DNA from: an uncultured bacterium
Lineage (GTDB): Bacteria; Cyanobacteriota; Vampirovibrionia; Gastranaerophilales; Gastranaerophilaceae
Assembly (NCBI GenBank): GCA_949292175.1
Contig: CASEYJ010000003.1
Coordinates: 1-64,000, forward strand
DNA: 64,000 nucleotides
Direction of reading: 5' to 3'
Positions within the stretch are counted from its first letter, which is position 1. The number at the start of each line of letters is the position of its first letter. The notes under the pieces were generated by a model that was given only the letters and a program-made list of their open reading frames with translations, did no database searches and was not told where the DNA came from. Positions 54,424-63,403 of the stretch are shown piece by piece. The position numbers and the translations under genes are program-made.

Positions 54424-54511
54424 GGAGAAGGTGGGATTTGAACCCACGGTACAGATAGCTCCATACAACACCTTAGCAGGGTGCCGCCTTAAGCCACTCG
54501 GCCACTTCTCC
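54424..54511 (-). tRNA. tRNA-Ser (GCU)
   Basis: 88 nt with a long variable arm. Acceptor GGAGAAG/CTTCTCC, D-arm GGCCGAGTGGCTTAAGGC, anticodon loop CTGCTAA (anticodon GCT; plus-strand AGC at 54475-54477) and T-loop TTCAAAT. CCA not encoded. Confidence 0.95.
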
Positions 54512-54595
54512 AAGATATTATCGAACAAAGCCTCAACTTCACCGATAAAATCAGTCTAACATAAAACATACCTGTTTGTAAAGTAGTTTTTTAGA

Positions 54596-55978
54596 TTATA
54601 TATCTTCTGCGTACTGCATATAATCTGTACCACCAACAGCTTTGTATATATTTATCGTTGAAATTATGTAATTTACCTTATTGGAAGCCTCATCTTTATC
54701 AGACAATATTGTGTTTTCTTCGGACTTTAGCCTATCCAATTCAGATAACGCACCTATTGAATATTTTTCCTGAACCAATTTATACTTATCTTTTTCCAAA
54801 TCATTACGTTCTTTGCTTGTCTCATAATTTTTCTTGTGAGTTATTGCACTTTCAAGCGAGTTATTTACCTCCTGAAGCGATGTCAAAATTGTTTTTTCAT
54901 ACATTTGTTGAGCTTTTTCGTACTCCATTTTTGAATATCTCAAATGCGCCATTTTTGCACCACCTGTAAATAAATCAAATGAAGGCATTATCCCGCCCAA
55001 AGCCTTTAATGTATGATTTCCAAATATATTTGATAAGCTATACGCATTAAATCCAACCTGACCATATAATGTAAGTTTTGGTAAAAAGTCTCTTCTTGCA
55101 GCCTTTACATCAAAACCTATTTTCTGGATATAATCTTCTGTCTTTAACAAATCAGGACGATTTTGAATTGATTCAGCCGCAATATTGGAAGGGATTACAG
55201 GCAAACTTAACTTCGCATAATCGCTACGCTTTACATCCACAAGATTTCTATCTCCAACCAATACAACAAGTTGGCGTCCTACAACAATTCGTTGATCCTC
55301 ATATATATCCAACAGCTCTTGAAACTGCGTCAACAACTGCTTCTCAACCAAATATTCAGTTACAGAACACAGACCATTTTCATATTTAATTTTTGTCATG
55401 TCAGATATTTTTGTCTGTAATCTGACAAGTTCTTTTTGGTCTGCTATCAATCTATCAAGCTTTATCAAATTAAAATATTCTGAAGCAAGAGCCGATGTAA
55501 GAGAAATATAAGTTCCTCGCTCGTCTTGCTTCATTATTTCAACTTGTTTTTTCAAACTTTTAGTTCTCAAATGATTTTCACCCCATATATCAAGCTCATA
55601 TGTCATGGTAAGCGGCAAAATAAAATTACTTTGAGAATAATCATTGATTACTACATCCCCTAACCTAACATCGCTGGATCTGAAATCCCTAAAGTAATTT
55701 CCATTAAAACCAATTTGAGGAAGCTCTGCCGCAAATGATTCTTTTACAACTTGTTCAGCCTGTTTTGTCTTTAACGCTGAAATTTTTAAATCTTGATTAT
55801 TTTTATATGCTTGCTGCATATAATCCACTAAAATATCATCTTTATAAGTTTTCCACCAATCCAAGTTTAAATATTGGAGTTTATAACTATCATCTTCTTT
55901 ACGTTGCCTTGCTGAAGCAGGCAAAAAACTGCACAGCAAGATAATTACAAGGGCAAATATAATTTTTTTATTTTTCAT
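54596..55978 (-). CDS. TolC/NodT-family outer-membrane efflux channel
   Basis: 460 residues. Signal peptide about 1-23, without a convincing lipobox cysteine. Two related halves with long coiled coils (QAEQVVKESFAAELPQIGFNGNYF, AARRDFLPKLTLYGQVGFNAY) form the trimeric channel-tunnel. ENRPDLLKTEDYI-type sequence (IQNRPDLLK) is the outer membrane factor signature. It is divergent from marR, sharing an operator, and should work with the HlyD and EmrB proteins encoded on the other side. Confidence 0.9.
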   Translation of the reverse strand: MKNKKIIFALVIILLCSFLPASARQRKEDDSYKLQYLNLDWWKTYKDDILVDYMQQAYKNNQDLKISALKTKQAEQVVKESFAAELPQIGFNGNYFRDFRSSDVRLGDVVINDYSQSNFILPLTMTYELDIWGENHLRTKSLKKQVEIMKQDERGTYISLTSALASEYFNLIKLDRLIADQKELVRLQTKISDMTKIKYENGLCSVTEYLVEKQLLTQFQELLDIYEDQRIVVGRQLVVLVGDRNLVDVKRSDYAKLSLPVIPSNIAAESIQNRPDLLKTEDYIQKIGFDVKAARRDFLPKLTLYGQVGFNAYSLSNIFGNHTLKALGGIMPSFDLFTGGAKMAHLRYSKMEYEKAQQMYEKTILTSLQEVNNSLESAITHKKNYETSKERNDLEKDKYKLVQEKYSIGALSELDRLKSEENTILSDKDEASNKVNYIISTINIYKAVGGTDYMQYAEDI

Positions 55979-55998
55979 GCTTTACTTCCTTTTTTTCT

Positions 55999-56020
55999 TT
56001 GTGTTATTATGATAACACAA
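55999..56020. promoter_or_regulatory. MarR-type operator between tolC-like and marR genes
   Basis: TTGTGTTAT-TATG-ATAACACAA, perfect 9-bp arms with a 4-bp centre. It overlaps the marR -10 (TATGAT, 56008-56013) and lies within 45 bp of both start codons, so one bound regulator could shut off both directions. Confidence 0.72.
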
Positions 56021-56024
56021 AATC

Positions 56025-56483
56025 ATGAACACAACAAATTTATTAGAAAGTAAAATCGGATTAAAGTTAACAATGATTGGCAAAAAGTCAAAAATCCTTG
56101 CATTGCAAAGATTTGCGGCAAAGAAACATCCAATCACCCCGGAACAATTTACAATACTGGCAGCACTCATTGAAGAAGATGGCATGTACCAGACTCAGAT
56201 TGCCGTCAAGACAATGAAAGACCGTCCAAATATCACAAGAATTACTAACATATTGGAGAAAATGGATTTTATACACCGTAGTCCGGATGTTAACAAGAGA
56301 AAAATATATAAGGTTTTTATTACAGACAAAGGCCGAAAAGTATATGAAGAAATAGTTCCAACAGTTTTAGAAATATGGCGTGACACAATAGCTGGAATTT
56401 CAGACACTGAAATAGAAACAACATTAAAAGTTTTACACAAAATAAGAATTAATTTAGATAACAACATAAATATACATAATTAA
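56025..56483 (+). CDS. MarR-family transcriptional regulator
   Basis: 152 residues. Winged helix-turn-helix: FTILAALIEEDGMYQTQIAVKT, then the recognition helix DRPNITRITNILEKMDFIHR and a wing with RKIYKVFITDKGRKVYEEI. N- and C-terminal helices form the dimer. It probably represses the efflux operon through the adjacent palindrome and is released by a small ligand. Genes 56025 to 59182 are closely spaced and likely one operon. No clear Shine-Dalgarno. Confidence 0.9.
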   Translation: MNTTNLLESKIGLKLTMIGKKSKILALQRFAAKKHPITPEQFTILAALIEEDGMYQTQIAVKTMKDRPNITRITNILEKMDFIHRSPDVNKRKIYKVFITDKGRKVYEEIVPTVLEIWRDTIAGISDTEIETTLKVLHKIRINLDNNINIHN

Positions 56484-56501
56484 GACAAAGGATGATGAGA
56501 T

Positions 56502-57626
56502 ATGGAAGAAAATAATCAAACCCCTAAAGGAAATAATGAACAAGACAATTTAGAAGAAAGAGCAATAAAAAGAATAAAAGAAAGAAAAGAACGCAAGAAA
56601 AAAAACAGACATGAATATGAGAAAAAGAGAGTAATTGTACCATCTGTAACCGCAATTTTTCTTATAATTGTAGGTATTATAGCAGCAATTCACTCAACAT
56701 ATTATCAATCAACAGATGACGCCTTTGTCGAAGGTAGACTAATTACAGTTGCTCCAAGGGTATCAGGCCCGGTAGTAAAACTTCTTGTTGATGATAACGA
56801 TGAAGTAAAAGCCGGAGATTTGTTGGTAGAAATAGATCCAAAAGATTACGAAGTAAAATTACATCAAGCAGAAGCAAAACTTGCACAGGCGAAAGCTCAA
56901 TTAGATGTTACAGAAAGCGATATTGATAAAACAACATCAAATGTGAGCGAAGCTGTGGAAGATGTAAATTCAACACGTTCAAAATTAGAGTTTGCACAAA
57001 AAGATCACAAAAGATACAACGACATGTACAAAGCTGGTATTGTATCAAAACAAGATTACGATAAAGCGAAAAAAGAACTTGAAGTTTCGCAAGCTAATCA
57101 CAAATCAGCAACAGAAAAATCAAATGCTGCAAAATTCAATTTAGAATCAACAAAAGCAAAAAGTGAAGCTGTACAAGCTGATATTAAAAGACTTGAAGCA
57201 GAAGTTGAACAAGCAAAACTTGATTTGTCATATACAAAAATATATGCACCTCAATCAGGCATGGTTTCATCAAGAAGCGTAGAACAAGGAAATTATCTGC
57301 AAGTAGGTCAACCGTTAATGCAAATTGTTCCAAAACAAGTTTGGGTAATCGCAAACTTTAAAGAAATTCAACTTACAAATATGAAACCGCATCAACAAGT
57401 ATCAATAAAAATTGACACATACCCAGGGAAGCGTTTCAAAGGAGAAGTTCAAAGTATTCAACGAGCAACCGGTGCAAAATCAAGCTTATTTCCTCCTGAA
57501 AATGCGGTTGGCAGCTACGTAAAAATTGTACAAAGAGTTCCTGTAAAAATCATATTTAAAGAAGACATCTCAGACTACAATATAGTTCCAGGCATGTCAG
57601 TAGTTCCAAAGGTTAAAGTGAAATAA
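56502..57626 (+). CDS. HlyD/EmrA-family membrane fusion protein
   Basis: 374 residues. A highly charged cytoplasmic start (1-45), one membrane segment (about 46-66), a barrel-sandwich first half (TDDAFVEGRLITVAPRVSGPV), a long helical hairpin (about 120-235), the second half (IYAPQSGMVSSRSVEQGNY) and a beta barrel. It bridges the inner-membrane pump to the TolC-like channel. GGATGATGAG precedes the ATG, 19 bp after marR. Confidence 0.93.
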   Translation: MEENNQTPKGNNEQDNLEERAIKRIKERKERKKKNRHEYEKKRVIVPSVTAIFLIIVGIIAAIHSTYYQSTDDAFVEGRLITVAPRVSGPVVKLLVDDNDEVKAGDLLVEIDPKDYEVKLHQAEAKLAQAKAQLDVTESDIDKTTSNVSEAVEDVNSTRSKLEFAQKDHKRYNDMYKAGIVSKQDYDKAKKELEVSQANHKSATEKSNAAKFNLESTKAKSEAVQADIKRLEAEVEQAKLDLSYTKIYAPQSGMVSSRSVEQGNYLQVGQPLMQIVPKQVWVIANFKEIQLTNMKPHQQVSIKIDTYPGKRFKGEVQSIQRATGAKSSLFPPENAVGSYVKIVQRVPVKIIFKEDISDYNIVPGMSVVPKVKVK

Positions 57627-57628
57627 TT

Positions 57629-59182
57629 ATGGAAACAACTGCCCCTAAAAAGAATGTAAATCCATACATAATTGCAATTGCGGTATTATTACCTTCGTTT
57701 TTGGCACTTGCAGCATCGTCTGCTACAAACGTAAGTCAGCCTCATATTGCAGGCTTTTATGGTGCCACACAATATGAAGCTAACACCGTAATTACCTGCT
57801 ACATAATCTCAGGTGGTCTTATGTTACCCGTTACCGGGTATCTCGTAAGACGAATAGGGAAAAAATTACTAATGTATTATAGTATTTTCCTATTTATGTT
57901 AGGTTGCTTGCTATGTGTTTTGGCACCGAACTTAAAAGCACTTATCGGGGCAAGAATTGTACAAGGTATTGGTAGCGGATGTATCTTGCCGCTTTGCCAA
58001 GCCGTACTACTAGAAGTTTTTCCTCCTGAACAAAGAGGAATAGCAATGGGCTTATTCGGGGTTGCAGCAATGTTTTCCCCACTTGCAGGACCTTTCATTG
58101 GCGGCTACTTAACCGACAACTATTCTTGGCAATGGATATTCATAATGAACATCCCCCTTTGCATGTTGTCATTTTTATTAATCAAAATATTCATGCCAAG
58201 TGATAAACCTCAGAAACTTAAATATAATAAACAATTTGATTTTGTCGGTTACATTTCAATTGTAGTCGCAATGGCCTGCATGCAAATAGTATTAGATAAA
58301 GGAGAACAATTTAATTGGTTTGATACAACTTGGATTTGTTGGTTAACAGGAATTTGCATATTTTCTTTTGTACTCTTCTACGTATGGGAACTCGAATATA
58401 AATATCCTGTTATTGATATAAGAGTATTCAAAGATCGAAATTTTCTATTCGGAACGATTGCAAGTTCTTTTATTAATGTAATGTTATATTCAACATTACT
58501 ACTTGTACCAATGTTCGTACAAAGTCTTTTGGGATACAGCCCATCTATGTCAGGATTAACAATGTTTCCAAGGGCTGTAATCTGCCTAATAGGCCTATTA
58601 GCTGTCGGAGAGATTTCCAAGTATGTAGAAAGCAAAATACTTGCAACTGTTGGCTTTCTGATTATGGCAGCATCATTACTAATGCTTACACAAATGAATC
58701 CGACTTCATCAATAGAAAGCGTAATTTTGCCAAACATTCTGCTATGTATCGGAGTTCCAACTGCTTTTGTACCGATTACAGCCTTATCATTTCAAACACT
58801 TCCTGCTTCAAAAAATGCTGATGCCGCAGCTTTACACGCTCTATTCAAAAACATCGTAACAGCAATTGCGACATCAATCTCAGCAACTTTTATTGCAAGA
58901 GTATCTCAGGTATATCAAAACTACTTTGTTGGGAACCTTTCAGCACACAATCCTGTATTTCAATATCGATTAATGGCATTAAAAACAAAGTTTTTAACAT
59001 ACTATCCATCTGTTCTGGCAGCTAAAAAAGCGAACGGAATGCTATACAAACAGCTTTTAAAACAAGCAAGACTTGGAGCTTTCTTTGATATATTCATATT
59101 ACTTGCAACTATGTGCTTAGTAATCATTCCGGTTATATACATATTAAACAGTAAAAAGGCTAAGAACAAAAAATCAGCCTAA
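57629..59182 (+). CDS. EmrB/QacA-family (DHA2) multidrug MFS transporter
   Basis: 517 residues with about fourteen membrane segments. LAASSATNVSQPHIAGFYGA in the first helix, RRIGKK in the loop 2-3 and RIVQGIGSGCILPLCQAV (motif C region) are typical. It is a proton-driven inner-membrane drug pump acting with the HlyD and TolC-like proteins. It starts two bases after the HlyD stop. The last 9 bases overlap the converging glycosylase gene. Confidence 0.93.
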   Translation: METTAPKKNVNPYIIAIAVLLPSFLALAASSATNVSQPHIAGFYGATQYEANTVITCYIISGGLMLPVTGYLVRRIGKKLLMYYSIFLFMLGCLLCVLAPNLKALIGARIVQGIGSGCILPLCQAVLLEVFPPEQRGIAMGLFGVAAMFSPLAGPFIGGYLTDNYSWQWIFIMNIPLCMLSFLLIKIFMPSDKPQKLKYNKQFDFVGYISIVVAMACMQIVLDKGEQFNWFDTTWICWLTGICIFSFVLFYVWELEYKYPVIDIRVFKDRNFLFGTIASSFINVMLYSTLLLVPMFVQSLLGYSPSMSGLTMFPRAVICLIGLLAVGEISKYVESKILATVGFLIMAASLLMLTQMNPTSSIESVILPNILLCIGVPTAFVPITALSFQTLPASKNADAAALHALFKNIVTAIATSISATFIARVSQVYQNYFVGNLSAHNPVFQYRLMALKTKFLTYYPSVLAAKKANGMLYKQLLKQARLGAFFDIFILLATMCLVIIPVIYILNSKKAKNKKSA

Positions 59183-59758
59183 TTCATCATAAGCTTTTTT
59201 TATTGCTTGAATATCTTGCCACATAAGCCACTTTGGACTGCCTTTTTCATGAGAATCATTTCTCAAAAGATAAGAAGGGTGGAATATCGGCATCATTTTA
59301 CTGCCATAAGGTCCCTCAAACCATTGACCTCGAACACGAGAAATCCCTGTGTTAATATTAAGCATAGAACTTAATGCAACCTTTCCGCATAGCAGAATAA
59401 TTCTTGGTTTTAATATTTCTATCTGAGCATCCAAAAAAGCTCTACAAGCTTCTTTTTCCTCAGGTAGAGGATCTCTGTTATTAGGAGGACGACATTTTAA
59501 AGTGTTGCATATATATACATCTTTTTTTCTCGACAATCCAACTGATGCAAAAATTTTATCAAGCAGTTGGCCAGCTTTTCCAACAAAAGGTTCACCTTGC
59601 TGATCTTCATAATACCCCGGAGCTTCCCCAATCAGCATCAATTTTGAATTAGGAACTCCTCCTGAGAAAACGATATTAGTACGGCTCTGTGCAAGCGAAC
59701 ACTTATCACAGAGTTCACACAACTGCCTAACTTCTTCTAAATCTTCCTGAACTGTCAT
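59174..59758 (-). CDS. Type 4 (iron-sulfur) uracil-DNA glycosylase
   Basis: 194 residues from the ATG at 59758. CELCDKCSLAQSRTNIVFSGG and CNTLKCRPPNNRDP provide the four cluster cysteines. GEAPGYYEDQQGEPFVGKAG is the water-activating motif and HPSYLLRND the second active-site motif. It removes uracil from DNA to start base excision repair. Start choice is uncertain: no Shine-Dalgarno and no well-placed -10 is seen. Confidence 0.93.
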   Translation of the reverse strand: MTVQEDLEEVRQLCELCDKCSLAQSRTNIVFSGGVPNSKLMLIGEAPGYYEDQQGEPFVGKAGQLLDKIFASVGLSRKKDVYICNTLKCRPPNNRDPLPEEKEACRAFLDAQIEILKPRIILLCGKVALSSMLNINTGISRVRGQWFEGPYGSKMMPIFHPSYLLRNDSHEKGSPKWLMWQDIQAIKKAYDELG

Positions 59759-59833
59759 AATCGAAAACCTTAATCTTCGAGTTCGAAAGTAACACAAATC
59801 CCTCTATTTATCAAACATTTATTAAGAAAAATG

Positions 59834-60724
59834 TTATAACGCCCCAAGTTCTTCAGCAAGAATTTTCATAAAGTATTTAACCGGAGCTGAAAGATATTTT
59901 TCCTTATTATATATAACAGAAACATCACGTGACAAATCTTGATCTTTTATTCTTGCAAAAGAAACATTCCCTCTTGATACAGAATATTTTGCATAGAACT
60001 CAGGTATTAAAGATACCCCAAGCCCATTTGATATCATTGCCTGTACAGTTTCAATATTGTGGCATTCAATATAATTTTTAGGAAGAAATCCTGCACTTTT
60101 ACACAATTTGCTGGTCAATTTTCCTATATATTGTTTGTCTGTCAACAAAACAAATGGAACATCAGCTAAGTGAGAAAGCTCGATTTCTTCACTAAGATTA
60201 AATTGAGCTGCAATCGAATTTGGCATTCCCAGCAAAATTCTCTCTTTACACAAATATACACTCTCAAACCTTTCATTATCCAACAACGGAGCCTCAATTA
60301 AAAGGTCAAGCTTATCTTCCTCCAACATACTATGCAAGGTATCAGTAGGGAACTCCTCAATTATAAGATGTGCCATAGGGTACTGACTTTTAAATTTTTC
60401 AATTACTCTTGGCAATAAAAACGATGCTCTATATGGCGAAATTCCAATTGTAAACTTAACTCTTACATCTTTAGCGACATCAGATATCATGTTTCGCATC
60501 TGCTCACCTGTTGATAAAACAGTTTTTGCCCAATCAATAAAAATCTCACCTGCATAAGTAAGCCTTAAAGGCTTACGCTCAAATAATTGCACTCCAAACT
60601 CTTCCTCCAAAAGCAAAATACTTTGACTTAATGAGGGTTGAGATATATAGAGTTTCTCTGCAGCACGTGAAAAATTAAGTTCTTGAGCCAGAGTTATAAC
60701 ATATTTTAACTGATTTATATTCAT
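59834..60724 (-). CDS. LysR-family transcriptional regulator
   Basis: 296 residues. N-terminal HTH (1-60: LKYVITLAQELNFSRAAEKLYISQPSLSQSILLLEEE) and a two-lobed substrate-binding domain (about 90-290). The target and inducer are unknown; the divergent gene at 60858 is the nearest candidate. No Shine-Dalgarno: TATAAT (60731-60736) ends 6 bases before the ATG. Confidence 0.93.
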   Translation of the reverse strand: MNINQLKYVITLAQELNFSRAAEKLYISQPSLSQSILLLEEEFGVQLFERKPLRLTYAGEIFIDWAKTVLSTGEQMRNMISDVAKDVRVKFTIGISPYRASFLLPRVIEKFKSQYPMAHLIIEEFPTDTLHSMLEEDKLDLLIEAPLLDNERFESVYLCKERILLGMPNSIAAQFNLSEEIELSHLADVPFVLLTDKQYIGKLTSKLCKSAGFLPKNYIECHNIETVQAMISNGLGVSLIPEFYAKYSVSRGNVSFARIKDQDLSRDVSVIYNKEKYLSAPVKYFMKILAEELGAL

Positions 60725-60730
60725 ACAGTA

Positions 60731-60776
60731 ATTATATATTAAACTTATAAAACTTCAACATTATTATAGTTTTATA
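60731..60776 (-). promoter_or_regulatory. LysR promoter with an inverted repeat, likely autoregulatory site
   Basis: The -10 TATAAT lies at 60731-60736 (minus). TATAAAACT (60746-60754) and AGTTTTATA (60768-60776) are perfect 9-bp arms spaced by 13 bp, overlapping the -35 region. Confidence 0.5.
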
Positions 60777-60857
60777 CTATAAATCTTATAACAAATGAAT
60801 ATTTTACATTTCGATATCAGGTAAGATAATAAATAATGGAAGATTGAAGGTTAAAAT

Positions 60858-61397
60858 ATGAATAATACATTCCCCAAATATTTTAGAAACTTTTGTGACT
60901 TTTTAGGCAATAATAACAATTCACTGTACGGAGCACTTACAATAGCAGTTGCAAAAGGGATATTACGTCCGACGATTACAATGATGGACAAAAAACAAGA
61001 CAAAAAGACAAGACAATATACTGCGTTTAGAGAAGGAACCACCGGTGCAGTTGCATTTATAAGCTATCTTGCAACAAATGCAGTAACACAAAAATTTGCA
61101 AATGCACTTGCGAAAGCTTCACATGTAGAAGAAAAACTTCCACAAATAAAAGCCACAGCAACATTAGTTTCTGTAAGTATTACTGCACTCTTTCTAATTC
61201 CATACGTATGCAACAAAATAACTACACCACTAATGCACAAACTTTTGCCTCAAACAGCTCCGACAACTCCAACAAACGCAAAAACAAAAAACCTAAATAA
61301 ACCTAATAATAAACAAAATTTCACAGGGAATGTATATAAAATATCACCACTTCCATCTTTTTCCAAGGTTAATACAGGTTTAAGGATTGGAGGTTAA
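60858..61397 (+). CDS. Hypothetical membrane protein, tandem paralogue 1
   Basis: 179 residues after GAAGG. GILRPTITMMDKKQDKKTRQYTAFREGTTG (about 37-66, given as landmarks RPTITMMD and YTAFREG) is shared with the next gene. Two hydrophobic segments lie at about 62-78 and 103-122. The C-terminal tail is Asn/Pro/Thr-rich with NFTGN and LPSFSK, the same short aromatic motifs found in polar leaders elsewhere in the window. No known family. Confidence 0.65.
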   Translation: MNNTFPKYFRNFCDFLGNNNNSLYGALTIAVAKGILRPTITMMDKKQDKKTRQYTAFREGTTGAVAFISYLATNAVTQKFANALAKASHVEEKLPQIKATATLVSVSITALFLIPYVCNKITTPLMHKLLPQTAPTTPTNAKTKNLNKPNNKQNFTGNVYKISPLPSFSKVNTGLRIGG

Positions 61398-61401
61398 GCC
61401 T

Positions 61402-62001
61402 ATGATAAATCAAATTACAAACATCTTAACCAATCCTGCATTTGTAAGGTTTGCCCAGAATACCAAAGCTACGGTTACAACAGAATCACTTTTCAAAGCA
61501 ACAGGACGTCCTATATTTATACTGAAAGATGACTCCATTGACGATAAAACAAAAAAATACACTGCAACTAAGGAAGCAGTATATCAACTTTTGTGCCTTG
61601 GAATTTATCTTGGTATGGTTGGTCCTGTATTCAAAAAACCAATATTCAAACTCTCACAAAAAATTCTCAAAAATGAAAAAGATCTTCCAAAATTCAGCGA
61701 CGTTGAAGAATATGAAGCATATAGAAAATTAGCCTTAATGCCATTAAAAAACAGATTAGGAAACAAACTTCTGGAAAAAATTCCGGAAAAATTAAAACAA
61801 GATCTGCTTACAATAGAAAAACCAGACTTATATAAAACACAAAAAGGCATAATCGAACTAAGCTATCTGGTCGGAACAATTTTAGGTCTGGCAATATTTG
61901 CATCAGAATTAAGCAATCTGGTAATACATCCAATTCTAAGAACACTTGGATTTGAAGATAAAAACAATAACAACAATAAAAAATTAGATAAAAAAGCATA
62001 A
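61402..62001 (+). CDS. Hypothetical membrane protein, tandem paralogue 2
   Basis: 199 residues from 61402, behind GGAGG that overlaps the previous stop. GRPIFILKDDSIDDKTKKYTATKEAVYQ aligns with its neighbour (xRPxxxxxDxxxDxKTxxYTAxxE). Hydrophobic segments at about 57-75 and 155-175. The tail is an Asn/Lys run. Tandem duplication followed by divergence is the simplest explanation. Function unknown. Confidence 0.65.
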   Translation: MINQITNILTNPAFVRFAQNTKATVTTESLFKATGRPIFILKDDSIDDKTKKYTATKEAVYQLLCLGIYLGMVGPVFKKPIFKLSQKILKNEKDLPKFSDVEEYEAYRKLALMPLKNRLGNKLLEKIPEKLKQDLLTIEKPDLYKTQKGIIELSYLVGTILGLAIFASELSNLVIHPILRTLGFEDKNNNNNKKLDKKA

Positions 62002-62012
62002 AAGGAGAAAAT

Positions 62013-62315
62013 ATGAGTATATTTGAAGCAGGAATGTTAGTTTGTTTTGGAGTAAGCTGGCCGCTTGCAGCTTATAAAACGTACAAATGCAAATGCGTAC
62101 AGGGAAAAAGCATTTATTTTTCTATATTAATACTCGTAGGATATCTCTGCGGAATAACACACAAAATTTTATACAGCAGAGATATAGTAATTCTTCTATA
62201 CCTACTGAACACACTCTTCCTGCTAATCGATATGGCGCTATGGTTCAAATACCGAAACGACCCTGCACCGGTCAGCATTTTGCAAGAAGAACACTCTATT
62301 TCAAAGGACTCCTAA
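62013..62315 (+). CDS. SemiSWEET/PQ-loop-like small membrane protein
   Basis: 100 residues with three hydrophobic helices. WPLAAYKTYKCKCVQGKSIYFSILILVGYLCGI follows the PQ-loop/SemiSWEET pattern (WP...K..+.KS...S), though the canonical Pro-Gln is not present. SemiSWEETs dimerise to carry sugars; the substrate here is unknown. AAAGGAG precedes the start. The last 20 bases overlap the converging hydE gene. Confidence 0.65.
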   Translation: MSIFEAGMLVCFGVSWPLAAYKTYKCKCVQGKSIYFSILILVGYLCGITHKILYSRDIVILLYLLNTLFLLIDMALWFKYRNDPAPVSILQEEHSISKDS

Positions 62316-63315
62316 AACCCTTATTGCTAGAAACAAAACGCCCAATAGAGTTTATCTTTTCAACCAAAGATGCGACATAATCTTCTGCATCCTTTTCAGT
62401 ACCACTTTTGTTAGGATAAATTTCATATTTTCTCTTACACTCACCGAGTGTAATATTTGGCATAACAACATTTGCACCACTAGTAAGAGCTAAAACTCTT
62501 CCGTTAGGATTTATTGTTTCCATAGCAGTTGTCGCAGGGATATTGACATCTTTAAGCATCAATCTTGTAACAGCCATAACTTTTAGCGACATCCAAAAGT
62601 TATCAGGATTTAACTCTCCTGCAAGCGGAGTTTCAGGATGAGGAATAAACGGTCCTATTCCAACCATGTCCGCATCAAGTTTTTTAAAAAACAAAATATC
62701 ATCAGCCAAAGATTCTACCGTTTGTTCAGGAAGCCCGACTAAACACCCTGTTCCTGTTTCATATCCGAGTTCTTTGAGGTTATACAAACACTCCATTCTA
62801 TTTTCAAAACTCATATTAGGGTGAAGTTTTTTATATAATTTGCTATCAGTAGTCTCAATTCTTAAAAGATACCTATCTGCACCACAATCTTTAAAAGCCT
62901 TGTAATCTTCGTATGATCTTTCTCCAATACTTAGAGTTAGAGCAACATCAAGTTCCTTTATTCTCTCAATGATTCTGCACATAACATCTTTAGAGAAATA
63001 ATCATCCTCTCCGGATTGAAGAACAATAGTTTTATAGCCAAAATCTACACCTTTTTTAGCTAACTCCAAAATTTCATCTTCATTAAGTCGATACCTCTGA
63101 GCAAGCTTGTTAGAAGATTGAATTCCACAGTATGCACAATTTCGCTTACATATATTGGAAAACTCTATCAACCCTCTTAAATGAATACCATCACCAACAT
63201 AACGAGCTCGAACTTTATCAGCAAGTTCAAAAAGTTCTTTTCCATCACTCAATAATAATTCAATTACATCTTCTTTTGTGAAATTATATTCATTTGACAA
63301 CTCTAAATCTACCAT
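62296..63315 (-). CDS. hydE: [FeFe]-hydrogenase H-cluster maturase HydE
   Basis: 339 residues, radical SAM. The cluster motif is CKRNCAYC (CX3CX2C, about 57-64). IGPFIPHPETPL and TTAMETINPNGR are HydE-like. It helps build the diiron dithiolate subcluster of [FeFe] hydrogenase, implying hydrogen metabolism; hydF, hydG and the hydrogenase are not in the window. PylB and BioB-like relatives are less likely. An extended -10 (TGCTAACAT) lies about 10 bases from the ATG. Confidence 0.87.
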   Translation of the reverse strand: MVDLELSNEYNFTKEDVIELLLSDGKELFELADKVRARYVGDGIHLRGLIEFSNICKRNCAYCGIQSSNKLAQRYRLNEDEILELAKKGVDFGYKTIVLQSGEDDYFSKDVMCRIIERIKELDVALTLSIGERSYEDYKAFKDCGADRYLLRIETTDSKLYKKLHPNMSFENRMECLYNLKELGYETGTGCLVGLPEQTVESLADDILFFKKLDADMVGIGPFIPHPETPLAGELNPDNFWMSLKVMAVTRLMLKDVNIPATTAMETINPNGRVLALTSGANVVMPNITLGECKRKYEIYPNKSGTEKDAEDYVASLVEKINSIGRFVSSNKGFRSPLK

Positions 63316-63403
63316 ATGCTAGAAATGTTAGCATAAAATACTATAAATTTATATCACATTTGGTGATAAAAATTTACTTAAAACATGTCACAATACCAAT
63401 GTT

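Noticed and set aside
59174..59797. Leaderless start for the uracil-DNA glycosylase
   Set aside because: No -10 box lies at the 7-8 base distance from the ATG at 59758, so it was left out of that group.
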